In this document: positions 23,425-34,504 of the stretch, piece by piece
How the letters are laid out: every line of letters begins with the position of its first letter
Position numbering within the stretch: the stretch's first letter is position 1
NCBI RefSeq assembly: GCF_024166365.1
Contig: NC_064819.1
Coordinates: forward strand, 4,910,501-4,974,500
Direction: 5' to 3'
DNA: 64,000 nt
DNA from: Elephas maximus indicus
Lineage: Eukaryota > Chordata > Mammalia > Proboscidea > Elephantidae
Notes under the pieces: generated by a model
Databases searched by the model: none
Seen by the model: the letters and a program-made list of their open reading frames with translations, nothing else
What the model was told of the DNA's origin: nothing
Made by a program: the position numbers and the translations under genes

Positions 23425-24587
23425 TTTATTGGATTAAAAGCAATTTAAAGAAAGATTAAAAAAAGATGAGGATTATTAGAAATAAATATTCCAGAACCTT
23501 AAGGTCAGAGAAGGAAGAAGTTAGTTTCAGAAAATTCTGTGGCCAGAGTACATTAAACGCCTTAGGAATGGTTCAGATGGCTTCAGTATGAAAAAATGTG
23601 AAGGAGAAGGGCAAACACGGGATTCAGGCAGAAAAGGACCAAGGTTGTTAAGCGGAAAAGTTTGGTTCTAGACTTGGCAGAATCATGGTTTATTGTTGCT
23701 GCTAGGTGCCGTGGAGTCCATTCCAACTCATAGCGATCCTGTGTACAACAGAACAAAACATCGCCTGGTCCTGTGCCAGCCTCAAAATCGCTGCCATGTT
23801 TGAGCCCATTGTTGCAGCCACTGGGATGATCCATCTTGTCAAGAGTCTTCCTCTTTTTTGCTGACCCTCTACTTTACCAAGCATGATGTCCTTCTCCAGG
23901 AACTGTTCCCTCCTGATAACGTGTCCAAAGTATGTTGTGAGATGAAGTCTCGCCATCCTCACTTCTAAGGAGCATTCTGGCTATACTTTTTCCAAAAAAG
24001 ATTTGTTCTTTCTTCTGGAAATCCATGGTATAGTCAATGTTCTTTGCCAATACCATAACTCAAAGGCATCAATTTTTCTTTTTTCTTCCTTATCCATTGT
24101 CCAGCTTTGGAATGCATATGAGGTGATTGAAAGTACCATGGCTTGGATCAAGTGCATATTAGTCTTCAAAGTGATATATTTGCTTTTTAACACTTTGAAG
24201 AGGTCTTTTGCAGCAGATTTGTCTAATGGAATACATTGTTTGATTTATTGACTGCTGCTTCCACGGGCATTGATTGTGAATCCAAATAAAACAAAATCCC
24301 TAACAGCTTCAATATTTTCTCCGTTTCTTATGATGTTACTTATTGGTCCAGTTGTGAGGATTTTTGTTTTCTTTATGTTGAGGTGTAATTCATACTAAAG
24401 GCTGTAGTCTTTGATCTTCGTCTGTAAGTGCTTCAAGCTCTCTTTGCTTTCAGCAAGCAATGTTGTGTCATCTGTATCACAGTTTCTTAATGTAATGCAC
24501 ATTCTTTATATAGCCCAGCTTCTTGGATTATTTGCTCAGTATACAGGTTGAATAGGTATGGTGAAAGGAGGCAACCCTGATGCATGC

Positions 24588-26419
24588 TGTCTTAGTCATC
24601 TAGTGCTGCCATAACAGAAAAACCACAAGTGGGTGGCTTTAACAAAGAAAAATTTATTTTCTCACAGTCTGGTAGGTTACAAGTCCAAATTCAGGGCATC
24701 AGCTCCAGGGTAAGGCTTTCTCTCTCTGTCGGCTCTGGAGGAAGGCCTTTGTCCTCAAACTTCCCCTGGCTGAGTAATTTCTCAGGCTCAGGGACCCCAT
24801 GTCTAAAGAACACACTCTGCTCCTAGTGTAGCTTCCTTGGCGGTATGAGGTCCCCAATTCTCTGCTTGCTTCCCTTTTCTTTTCTCTCTTGAGAGATAAA
24901 AGGTGGTGCAGGATCCCACTCCTTGGGATATATCCTAGAGAAATAAGAGCCTTTACATGAACAGATATATGCACACCCATGTTCATTGCAGCACTGTTTA
25001 CGATAGCAAAAAGATGGAAGCAACCAAGGTGCCCATCAATGGATGAATGGATAAATAAATTATGGTGTATTCACACAATGGAATACTACATATCGATAAA
25101 GAACAGTGATGAATCTGTGAAGCATTTCATAACATGGAGGAATCTGGAAGGCATTATGCTGAGTGAAATTAGTCAGTTGCAAAAGGACAAATATTGTATA
25201 AGAACTCAAGAAATAGTTTAAACAGAGAAGAATAAATGCTTTGATGGTTACGAGATGGGGGAGGGAGGGAGGGTAGGAGAGGGGTATTCACTAATTAGAT
25301 AGTAGAAGAACTACTTTAGGTGATGGGAAAGACAACACATGCTACAGGCGAGGTCAGCACAACTGAACTAAACCAAAAGCAAAGAAGTACCCTGAATAAA
25401 CTGAATGCCTCGAAGGTCAACGTAGCAGGGGCGGGGGTTTGGGGACCATGGTTTCAGGGGACATCTAAGTCAATTGGCATGATAAAATCTATTAAGAAAA
25501 CATCCTGCACCCCACCCTGAAGAGAGGTGTCTGGGGTCTTAAATGCTAGCAAGCGTCCATCTAAAATGCATCAATTGGTCTCGACCCACCTGGATCAAAG
25601 AAGAATGAAGAATACCAAGGACACAAGGTAATTATGAGCCCAAGAGACAGAAAGGGCCACATAAACCAGAGGCTACATCTGCCTGAGACCAGAAGAGCTA
25701 GATGGTGCCCAGCTACAACCGATGACTGCCTTGACAGGGAACACAACAGAGAACCCCTGAGGGAGCAGGAGAGCCATGGGATGCAGACACCAAATTCTCA
25801 TAAAAAGACCAGACTTAATGGTCTGACTGAAACCAGAAGGATCCTGGTGGTCATGGCCCCCAGACCTTCTGTTAGCCCGGGACAGGAACCATTCCCAAAA
25901 CCAACTCTTCAGACAGGGATTGTTCTGGACAATGGGTTGGAGAGGGATGCTGGTGAGGAGTGAGCTTCTTGGATCAGGTGGACACTTGAGACTATGTTGG
26001 CATCTCCTGCCTGGAGGGGAGATGAGAGGGTGGAGGGGGTTAGAAGCTGGCAAAATGGACACAAAAAGCGAGAGTGGAGGGAGGGAGTGGACTGTCTCCT
26101 TAGGGGGAGAGCAACTGGGAGAATGTAGCAAGGTGTATATAAGTTTTTGTGTGAGAGACTGACTTGATTTGTAAACTTTCACTTTAAGCACAATAAAAAT
26201 TAAAAAAAAAAAAGGTGGTGCAGGCCACACCCAGGGAAACTCCCTTTACCTTAGATAAGGGAGTTGACCTGAGTAAGGGTGGTGTTACAATCCCACCCTA
26301 ATCCTCTCAACAGAAAATTACAATCACAAAATGGAGGACAACCACACAATACTGGGAATCATGGCTTAATGAAGTTGATACACATATTTTTGGGGAAACT
26401 TAATTCAATCCATAATACA
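24588..26419 (-). mobile_element. ERVL/MaLR-like LTR, split by an L1
   Basis: Minus-strand LTR of the 2359-2873 family, bounded by TGTCTTAGTC (24588) and CATAATACA (to 26419). The two parts are 24588-24912 and 26225-26419. It sits inside an RTE copy. Its own 5-bp target duplication is no longer clear. Confidence 0.85.
24913..26209 (+). mobile_element. 5'-truncated L1 with poly(A) and 15-bp target duplication
   Basis: About 1.3 kb: the ORF2 C-terminus (frame at 24979-25221, with [20 protein letters not shown] and IMLSEISQLQKDKYC), the full 3' UTR, an AATAAA-like signal and a poly(A) tail. It is flanked by AAAAGGTGGTGCAGG at 24898-24912 and 26210-26224. It inserted into the LTR at 24588-26419. 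Confidence 0.95.
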
Positions 26420-26896
26420 CACCTTTCCTGATTTTAAACCACGCTATATCCCCTTCTTCTGTTTGAATAACTACCTCTTAATCTACGTACAGATTTCACA
26501 TGAATACAGTTAAGTATTCCGGAATTCCCATTCCTCTCAATATTGTCCATAACTTGTTATGAACTACACAGTCGAATGCCTTTGCATAGTTAATAAAACA
26601 CAGGTAAACATCTTTCTGGTATTTTCTGCTTTCAGCCAAGATCCATCTGACATCAGCAATGATACTCCTCATTCCACATCCTCTTCTGAATCTGGCTTCA
26701 GTTTCTGGTAGTTTCCTGTCAATGTACTGCTGCAATTGTTTTTTGAATTATCTTCATAAAATTTTATTTGTGTGTGATGTTAATGATCTTGTTCAATAAT
26801 TGCCACATTCCTTTGGATCACCTTTCTTTGGGATAGGCACAAATATGAATGTCTTCCAGCCGGTTGGCCAGGGAGCTGTCTTCCAATCATGGCAGG

Positions 26897-27240
26897 GGTG
26901 AGGGAAGGAAACAAGGACCAAAAACAACCCAAAGGACAGTATGAGCTGACCTGTTTGAATGAGGGGTGGAATCAATATTGTTTAAGTGTAATTTATCAGC
27001 GCTTAAAGCCAAGCCAAGAAAATTAAGTAAATGAAACTAAAACCCAGTACAGCTATAAATTATAGTATATAAAATCTCTCAAGACTTAACCAGTGTATAG
27101 GAAATCGTGCATTTCAGAAAAAGGTACTATGAGGTATTATAGTAAAAGAGGTTTCCTAAGGCATGAGATAAGATAAAAGGTGATAGTTCTCAGGCTATAA
27201 CCTTTGGAGAAGCACACCTCTCTGATTCCCCATATGGTGG
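26897..27240. other. Unassigned sequence
   Basis: No gene or recognised repeat. Confidence 0.35.
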
Positions 27241-27305
27241 CCAAAACCAAAATCAAACCAGTTGCCATCTAGTCAATTCCGACTCATAGTGACTCTATAC
27301 AGTTA
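27241..27305 (-). mobile_element. AfroSINE 3'-end fragment
   Basis: Minus-strand tail only: CCAAAACCAAAATCAAACCA followed by CAATTCCGACTCATAGTGAC. Confidence 0.8.
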
Positions 27306-28382
27306 GCGTTTAATGACACCAAAATGGAAAAGTTCATGTTTGGAGTCTGCCTTGGAGGCAGTATTTTGTCATTTATCCAAGCCATGTGCATTCCAGAAGG
27401 AAGTTTAGAATGGAATAAATTCAAGATAAAAGTGGAAATGGTGAGAAAAACAGCTATGTCTGTGTAGTTCAAAGTAACAATTATGGATTGAAACAATTGG
27501 AGATCCTGAAAGTGAAATTTAGTTCAAATAGCCTTCCTTCCTTTCTTTTTGCTTTACTTCTTCCTTTTCTCCATTCTTTACTCCCCTTCTCCATTATTCC
27601 TTCCTTTTCTCCCTTCCTCCCTCCTATTCTTCTTTAATTGTTTTTTCAAGGCTTAATTGTATTATACTAGAAACCAGAAGCAGTTTTACCAAGAAGCTTC
27701 AGGGCTCTTCACTTGCATGGGACATGTGTCACATGGTTGTGCATGTGGATAAAATTTCTTCCATTCTAATCAGACTTCTCCTCTGCAACAGTTCCTTCAG
27801 GCTGGGTTATACTGAAATGGCGGTGGGCAGATTTGGGAACCAGCTAAATTGAGGTTATACTGGTGTTACATTTAGATTTAACTATGTTGGCAGTTCATGA
27901 GTTTAATAGGATATACTTAGGTTTCTCCTAGGGACTTCTGTACAGAGTGAAATTATTGCTAGTCCTCCTGATGTAGGAATGGCTTCAAAGATTACAGTGT
28001 GCCAAGGCAACAGGCATTGTGTCCCAAAGTGAAGGGCCAGAAGTTGAACTGAGATATCAACATATTCTCCATCACCTGGCACCAGAGGTAATCGGTAAAG
28101 ATGAGAAACAAGGTTTGAAACGTACAAAGCCAGAAGCCAGACTGTAAGAAATTCTTCCAGTCATCGTCCGTGTAAAATTGTAAGTGGAAGATTCAGTTCT
28201 CACCTAAGCTTAATTAAAATCAAAGTTCTTTTCTGGCAGGAATAAATTTGATAATGCCACATGTGCAGTTACAAATATATCATACATATGTTTTTCTCTT
28301 CTAATGGCAATTGTTTGGAATAGAATTTCCCAAAACTCCTGTGATTTTGTGTTACTACTCCGCTATGCCAAGAAATATGGAC
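27306..28382. other. Unassigned sequence with a pyrimidine-rich tract (about 27528-27640)
   Basis: The tract is almost pure C/T with CCTTCCTTT-like units. The rest shows no gene or recognised repeat. Confidence 0.4.
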
Positions 28383-29756
28383 TGCTTCCTGGCCAACTGA
28401 CTGGAAGAGATCCATATTTATGCCTATTCCCAAGAAAGGTGATCCAACCAAATGCGGAAATTATAGAACAGTATCATTAATATCACATGCAAGCAAAATT
28501 TTCCTGAAGATCATTCAAAAACGGCTCCAGCAGTATATCAACAGGCAACTGCCAGCAATTCAGGCTGGTTTCAGAATAGGAAGTGGAACCAGGGATATCA
28601 TTGCTGATGTCAGATGGATCCTGGCTGAAAGAAGAGAATTCCAGAAGGATGTTTCCCTGTGTTTTATTGACTATGCAAAGGCATTCGATTGTGTGGATCA
28701 TGACAAATTATGGATAACATTGTGTAGAATGGGAATTCCAGAACACTTAATTGTGCTCATGAGGAACCTTTACATAGATCAAGAAGCAGTTGTTCAGGCA
28801 GAACAAGGGGATACTGATTGGTTTAAAGTCAGGAAAATGTATGTCAGTGTTGTATCCTTTCACCATGCCTATGCAATCTGTATGCTGAGCAAATAATCTG
28901 AGAAACTGGACTATATGAAGAAGAACGGGGCATCAGGATTGGAGGAAGACTCACTAACAACCTGTGTTATGCAGCTGATACAGCCTTGCTTGCTGGAAAT
29001 GAAGAGGACTTGAGGCACTTACTAATGAAGCTCAAAGACTGCAGCCTTCAGTAAGGATTGCACGTCAACATAAAGAAAACAAAAATCCTCACAATTGGAC
29101 CAATGAGCAACATCATAATAAACAGAGAAAAGATTGAAGTTGTCAAGGATTTCATTTTACTTGGATCCACAATCAACAGCCATGGAAGCAGCAGTCAAGA
29201 AATCAAACAAGGCATTGCATTGGGTAAATCTGCTACAAAGGACTCTTTAAATTGTTGAAGAGCAAAGATGTCACCTTGAAGACTAAGGTGAGCCTGACCC
29301 AAGACATGGTATTTTCAATCGCATCATATGCATGTGAAAGCTGGACAATGAATAAGGAAGACCGAAGAAGAATTGACGCCTTTGAATTGTGGTGTTAGCG
29401 AAGAATATTGAATATACCATGGACTGCCAAAAGAATGAACAAATCAGTCTTGGAAGAAGTACAACCAGAATGCTCCTTAGAAGCAAGGACAATGAGACTG
29501 CATCTTACATACTTTGGACATGTTGTCAGGAGGGATCAGTCTCTGGAGAGGGACGTCATGCTTGGCAGAGTACAGGGTCAGTGCAAAAGAGGAAGACCCT
29601 CAGTGAGGTAGATTGACACAGTGGCTGCGACAGTGACCTCAAGCATAACAACGATAGTAAACATGGCGCAGGACTGAGCAGTGTTTCGTTCTGTTGTGCA
29701 TAGGGTCACATGAGTCGGAATCGACTCGACAGCACCTCACAACAACAACTACTTGT
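28383..29756 (+). pseudogene. RTE-clade (BovB-like) LINE ORF2 remnant with 3' end
   Basis: The longest readable RTE copy. The frame at 28420-28896 covers reverse-transcriptase blocks: PIPKKGDPTKCGNYRTVSLI, GFRIGSGTRDIIADVRWIL and CFIDYAKAFDCVDHDKLW. The frame then shifts near 28840. The catalytic box at 28968-28979 reads YAAD instead of YADD. Later frames (29058-29258 and 29408-29611) encode the usual C-terminal region. The 3' end (CATGAGTCGGAATCGACTCG then (CAA)n) shares its core with the AfroSINE tail, so this LINE family is the likely partner that mobilised the SINEs. The copy is 5'-truncated and inactive. Confidence 0.9.
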
Positions 29757-30149
29757 GTCCTACACAGAAAATATGTCTGCATGCACAGTCTTCTGTTTTA
29801 AGCATTTCAACATCAGTACTGAACACAAATTCCAGTCAACTGCATCAGAGGAAAGACTGGATTCTCTTTCCAGTCTTTCTTTAGAAAATTATATTACAAA
29901 GTCATTGTCATATGAATAGGTGATCAAAAAGCATGCAGCCAAAAAGATGTAGGAAAAAGTATTATCGAGATATGTCAGACAATTATTTAAACATATTATG
30001 CTTGTTTTTCTGGATTTTGTGATATTTGTGGTATATAAAAATAATTTATTGTGATTTGTTTTCTCATTCTAAATAAATATTCATTTTCATACTTGTATCC
30101 TTGTTCTTAAAGCAGGCCTCAAATTTTATGTGCTTTACCAAAAAAAAAA
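29757..30149. other. Unassigned AT-rich sequence
   Basis: No gene or recognised repeat; it ends in the A run of the next SINE. Confidence 0.4.
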
Positions 30150-30365
30150 AAAAAAAAAAAAACAGTTGCTTTCAAGTCTATTCCACCTCATGGCTACCAC
30201 AGGTGTGTCAGAGTAGAAATTTGTTCCGTAAGGGTTCTCAATGGCTGAATTTTTGGAAGTAGATCACCAGCCCTTTTTTCCAAGGTGCCTCTGTGTGGAC
30301 TCAAACCACCAACCTTTCAGTTACCAGCTGAGTACTTAACCATTTGTACCACCCAGGGACTCCTG
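30150..30365 (-). mobile_element. AfroSINE, longer variant
   Basis: Minus-strand copy with an extra middle block (complement contains GGCTGGTGATCTACTTCC) not present in the short copies, then the tRNA-like head complement ending GTACCACCCAGGG. A second scrap of SINE tail follows at about 30375-30420. Confidence 0.8.
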
Positions 30366-30926
30366 TATGTTCTTTAAAAAAACTCATTGACATCAAGTCA
30401 ATTCTGACTCAACCCATATACGTCCCTGCTGGAAACACCAAAAAACAAACAAAAAAATTAAGACATGGTGCTTGCCATCTAAAAATGACCATTCCAGAGA
30501 GGATATCTAGTAAACAAACTAGTACAGTACCGGGAGTCTAATAGAAAAGAGGTGTGTACAAAGTTCTGTGTTTACTTCAACACCCCAAACAAATGAAATG
30601 CTCTGATTTCAGCCTTTGATGGTACATGACTTGCGGTGGTCAGTGTAATCTAATGGAATTTTTCACATGAGCTGCTTAATACATTCAATGTGACATTGAG
30701 TGTTGTTTGCCCATTTAGGCAATTGTAAGTTTGAGTCTTAGAGTATGGACTACATGCCTATGTCTTCTCTTCTGGTACCACCAGCACAGGTTTTCCTCCC
30801 TGAGATTTCCTTATTCTGGGACTTTGGCTACTCCAGGTTGGGCTGGAAGGAGAAACTCTGAGAGAACATGCAACAAGTCTGCATATGCGGACTGAGATTT
30901 AGAGGATCCTAGAAATCATCATGGGG
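30366..30926. other. Unassigned sequence
   Basis: Apart from the SINE scrap at its left edge, no gene or named repeat. Confidence 0.35.
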
Positions 30927-31270
30927 GCAAAGGTAGTCCAGTGATAGAATTCTCACCTTCCATCTAGGAGACCTGGGTTTGATTCCTGGCCAATGCAGCT
31001 CATTTGCAACCACGATTAATCTATTCAGTGGAGGCTTGTGTGATGCTATGATGCTGAACAGGTTTCATCAGAGCTTCCAGACTAAAATGGACTAGGAAGC
31101 AAAGCTTGACAATCTACTTCCAAAAATCAGCCAGTGAAAACCCTATGGAATAAAATGACCCAATCCCCAGCCGATCATGGGGATGGCACAGGACTGGGAA
31201 GAGTTTCCTTCCGTAGTGTATGAGGTCACCATGAATTAGGGCTGTCTTGATGGCAGCTAACAACAACAAA
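30927..31270 (+). mobile_element. SINE with a tRNA-Gly head and RTE tail, copy 1
   Basis: The first 71 bases (30927-30997) match a tRNA-Gly gene in length and layout: A-box-like GGTAGTCCAGTGATAG, an anticodon arm with TCC in the loop, B box GGTTTGATTCC, and an acceptor end CCAATGCA. A body of about 200 bases follows with the block TCTACTTCCAAAAATCAGCC, then an RTE-like end (GGTCACCATGAATTAGGG, GGCAGCTAACAACAAC). The tRNA part has lost some pairs and runs directly into the body, so it is a SINE and not a tRNA gene. Confidence 0.85.
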
Positions 31271-31484
31271 AACCATCCAGGCCCTGGGTTCAGACTCTTG
31301 TCTCTCTGCAGGAAGCAGGGTGAATTCTGGCAGTAAGGCTGTACTGAAATGCTATCACCTAACTAATGTGATGACTTCATGTCATAGAAGCAAGACTCTC
31401 CTTGGAACCCGATGTGGCCACGTCTGCCTGGAAGTCTTTGGCAGGCTCTGTCTGGCAGCATCATCCCAGACTATCAGTCAAGGT
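31271..31484. other. Unassigned sequence
   Basis: No gene or recognised repeat. Confidence 0.35.
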
Positions 31485-32480
31485 CCGATCAGAAAATATT
31501 TATTGAGCACCTGTTATGTGCCAACCATTAAGCTAGGTTGTTTTTTTTTGGAATAGGGTTGCTATAAAAACCCAGAGAAGGCAGGATGAGCCTGTTCTGG
31601 AGGTTCACCAAAGGCTTCCTAGAGAAAATGGCTATTTACCTGGTTACTGCTCGTTCAATTTCTCGTTCAATTTCTCATGTGACATGAGAAAGCTATTCTA
31701 AGCATATGAAACAAAACAAGCCCAAAGGAGTAAAACAAGATGTTGTGTTCATTGAGCTATTTCTTAATCATACTGTATAGCGTCAAACTTGGTGAAGGGA
31801 GAGAAGACAGCTGGAAGAGATGGAGGAAACTTATACATTTGTGCTTGGGCTTTATTTCTCAAGCCATTCTTTCTCAGAGCATGGTCTGATGACCATTTGT
31901 ATCAAAGTTATCTGAGAGTAACTATACACATTATAAGTCCTGAGCCCAGCCCCATGTGGACTGAATTCAACTACTGATAAAGAGGGCCAGAGAATCTGTA
32001 TTTTTAACAAGCTCCCCAGGGGATTCTTGTGTGCTCTGAAAATTTGAGACTGACTGAGTATAAAATGAGATCCAGAGAGGATGTTAAAAAGAGAATAAAT
32101 ACTATTTGACTTTTATCTTAGATAGATCCATCTGGGTGTAATGTGGAGTTTAAAACTAAATGAGTAAATGAAGAAACAGCGACCAGTTAGGATATTGTCA
32201 CAACAGTCTGGGCAAGAAGTGGTAAAGTTCTAACTCAGAGGATTGGAGTAAGATAGAGAAGAGAAGCAGTTGAAAAAGAATGTATGGGAGATGAAGATGA
32301 GTAGAATATTTGGGATTTAATGAAGGCTGGCTGGATGTGGAATGGTGGTGGTCATGGCTTGGTTGAATGATGAATGATGCAATCCTTGAGCAATGCTGGA
32401 AATAATGGAAAAGGAGCAAGCTGAGAGCTAAGTTTTACGGTGAGATTGGGGTGTCTATGAGCCATGTGAGTGTACTTCCA
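31485..32480 (-). mobile_element. L2 LINE fragment, interrupted
   Basis: The plus strand shows an antisense L2 3' end: AAAATATTTATTGAGCACCT then GTTATGTGCCAACCATTAAG. After a hAT fossil at about 31855-32055 it continues with ATCCATCTGGGTGTAATG, GACCAGTTAGGATATTGTC and the downstream L2 antisense order to about 32480. Confidence 0.6.
31855..32055 (+). mobile_element. MER5-type hAT-Charlie DNA transposon
   Basis: The characteristic MER5-like run is present in order: CCTGAGCCCAGCCCC, GAGAATCTGTATTTTTAACA, AGCTCCCCAGGGGATTC and AAAATTTGAGA. Terminal repeats are decayed. Confidence 0.6.
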
Positions 32481-33399
32481 GCAACCAACTGAGTACTCAG
32501 GTTTAAAGATCTGATTTGGGGAAGATTCCATTCACCATTGTACTGTTTACTGCCAAGCTGTGGGGCTGAGCAACCATGAGAAACTCACATTTAGGGTGGC
32601 TTGGTGTTTTTTTTTTTTTTTTTTTTTTGGTGTTAGCAAAACTAGAGAAATGTGTCCAGAATTAAGGTCATCTGAGTCCTGAATGCCTTTAAAAGGGATT
32701 TGTAAGTCCACAGGAGAATACAAGATGTTCTAGTACACTCTTAGATATAATTGTTGATGCAGCTTGATTTCTATAAAGCAGGAATCTAATTTTGTGGCAT
32801 CTACTCCTATTGCTCCTTCTTCGTAGATGCCCACAAAGCATCCAAGCGTGGACAGTGTCCCACTATAGAAGTGAAGGTATGCGGACCAAGGCGGAACCTA
32901 AATGCTTTTCTAGTTCAACCCTTGAGAAGTAAGGATTTTGGTTTGTTTTGGGATGGGGAGAGGGAGTTAGGTTTAGTGGCAGTGTAACTCCATCGTGTCC
33001 TACTTTCAAGCTGGATTCTGGATGGTATATAATTTTCTGACTAGCCATTGTTATGGTTTCTAAGTTTCAATATTTTCATCCAGGACTTTTGAAAGCTATA
33101 TCCTGAGACTGCACAGTGCAAAATCTTCCCTTCTGCTGGAAAGGGGTCGCATGATTCCATGAACAGTCCTAGCTATGGATAAAATCGTACATAGGTGTAT
33201 TTGATTATGTGAGGAGTTAACTAGTTTCAAGCCAATTGAATTTATAAATGAAATTTTAAAGGATAAAGACAGGATACTTTATCAGGTATTCTCGAGGCTA
33301 TTGTTACCCCCCAGTTTATTTCCCTGACTGTTCCTTCTCTGGGCCTTGTCTTAAGTTCTTGAATCCTGAACATTTTCTCAGAGTTTATTCTTTGGCTCT
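32481..33399. other. Unassigned sequence with a 23-base T run (32606-32628)
   Basis: The T run is flanked by TTGGTGTT on both sides. Otherwise no gene or recognised repeat. Confidence 0.4.
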
Positions 33400-33930
33400 C
33401 TGATATTTATAACATACTCTAGTTCAGAAAATGAACTCCCTTTGATAACTCCAGCCATCACCCATACGACGGCAACTTCTGAGTCTTTGGTTTTACAATC
33501 CGATCCTGTGTTGCACTTGGACATTTCAACGCATCCACAATCATATCTTATCTCATCACCTTCCTCACAAAATCAGGTCCCTTTCTGGATTCTTCACATC
33601 TGATTTTTGTGTTCTCATTCTCCAATCTGCCCAGGTTCAATCTCTAAGCCAATTTTGATTCTTCTGCTTTTTCTTCCCCATAAATATTCCTTCTGTTACG
33701 TAAATGAGACAAATTACATAAAGCACAAAATATGTGATTCCTGGCATATACTAGGCCATTCCAGTTCTTTTTTTTCCCCTATCTTTCCTCCCAGATCTAG
33801 TCTATAATACCCTTATGTAAGAACTATTTTGTGTTCTTCTGACTGGGCCCCAGTTTATCCTTTTCTCCATTCCATACTGTATAACAACATTATCACAGGC
33901 ATTCTCTAGAATGTTCTTACTCTCATAACT
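33400..33930 (+). mobile_element. Possible L2 LINE fragment
   Basis: C/T-rich text with L2-like phrases (GCCCAGGTTCAATCTCTAAG, TTTTGATTCTTCTGCTTTT). The assignment is weak. Confidence 0.35.
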
Positions 33931-33932
33931 TA

Positions 33933-34364
33933 TGTAATGGATTGACCCATGTCTCCCCCCAAATTTGCCCAAGTCCTAAGACCTAGTACCTGTGAATGTG
34001 GTTTTTCTTTGGAAAAAAAGGTCTTTGCAGAAGTAATTAAGTTAAGGACCTCTAAACGAGATCATCTTGGATTTAGGGTGAGCCCTAAATTCAATGATAG
34101 TTGTTCTTACAAGAAGAGAGGAAGAACAGAGAAGAAGCCATTGAAGATGGAGGCAGAGACTGGAGTGATGCATCTATAAACCAAGGAAAGCCAACAATTG
34201 CCTGCAATCACCAGAAACTAGGAGAGGGGCATGCAATTTATTCTCTGTCAGAACCTCCCAAAGGAACCAACCCTGGCAACACCTGGACTTCAGACTCTGG
34301 CCTCCAGAAATGTGAGAGAATAAATTTTTGTTCATTTAAGCCACCAGTTTATGGTAATGTTACA
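33933..34364 (+). mobile_element. MLT1-type MaLR LTR
   Basis: Clear MLT1 order: TGTCTCCCCCCAAATTTGCC, ACCTGTGAATGTGG, GTCTTTGCAGAAGTAATTAA, TTAGGGTGAGCCCTAAATTC, TGGAGTGATGC, ACCAGAAACTAGGAG and CTCCAGAAATGTGAGAGAAT. It is truncated on the right by an RTE fragment. Confidence 0.85.
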
Positions 34365-34365
34365 C

Positions 34366-34504
34366 CATTGTTGCTGTTGTTAAGTGTCATGGTGTCCATT
34401 CTGACCCACAGTGACCCTGTATACAACAGAATGACACAATGCCAGGTCCTGTGCCATCCTTGCTGTTTGAGCCCATTGTTGCAGCCACTCTGTTAATCCA
34501 TGTT
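34366..34504 (-). mobile_element. RTE-clade LINE, short 3' end
   Basis: Minus-strand copy beginning CATTGTTGCTGTTGTTAAG, with TGTATACAACAGAATGACAC and TTTGAGCCCATTGTTGCAGC, the same order as at 23694-23830. Confidence 0.85.

Larger units (their letters stand above)
23692..26896 (-). mobile_element. RTE-clade LINE split by a nested LTR and L1
   Basis: The 3' part lies at 23692-24587 and the 5' part at 26420-26896, both on the minus strand, and they join into one element when 24588-26419 is removed. The frame at 26496-26735 has reverse-transcriptase blocks (RFRRGCGMRSIIADVRWILAE and INYAKAFDCVVHNKLW). 26793-26975 carries IFVPIPKKGDPKECGNY, an RTE landmark. The element is 5'-truncated near 26896. 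Stops and shifts make it inactive. Confidence 0.88.

Noticed and set aside
25673..26230. Minus-strand open frame of 185 codons
   Set aside because: It is antisense to the L1 3' UTR and poly(A) tail; a composition effect.
28420..28896. 158-codon open frame resembling a reverse transcriptase gene
   Set aside because: It is part of a 5'-truncated RTE LINE with a frameshift, stops and a lost catalytic aspartate; not a host gene.
30927..30997. Apparent tRNA-Gly gene
   Set aside because: It has decayed pairs, runs straight into a SINE body, and recurs with the same junction at 57327, so it is a SINE head.
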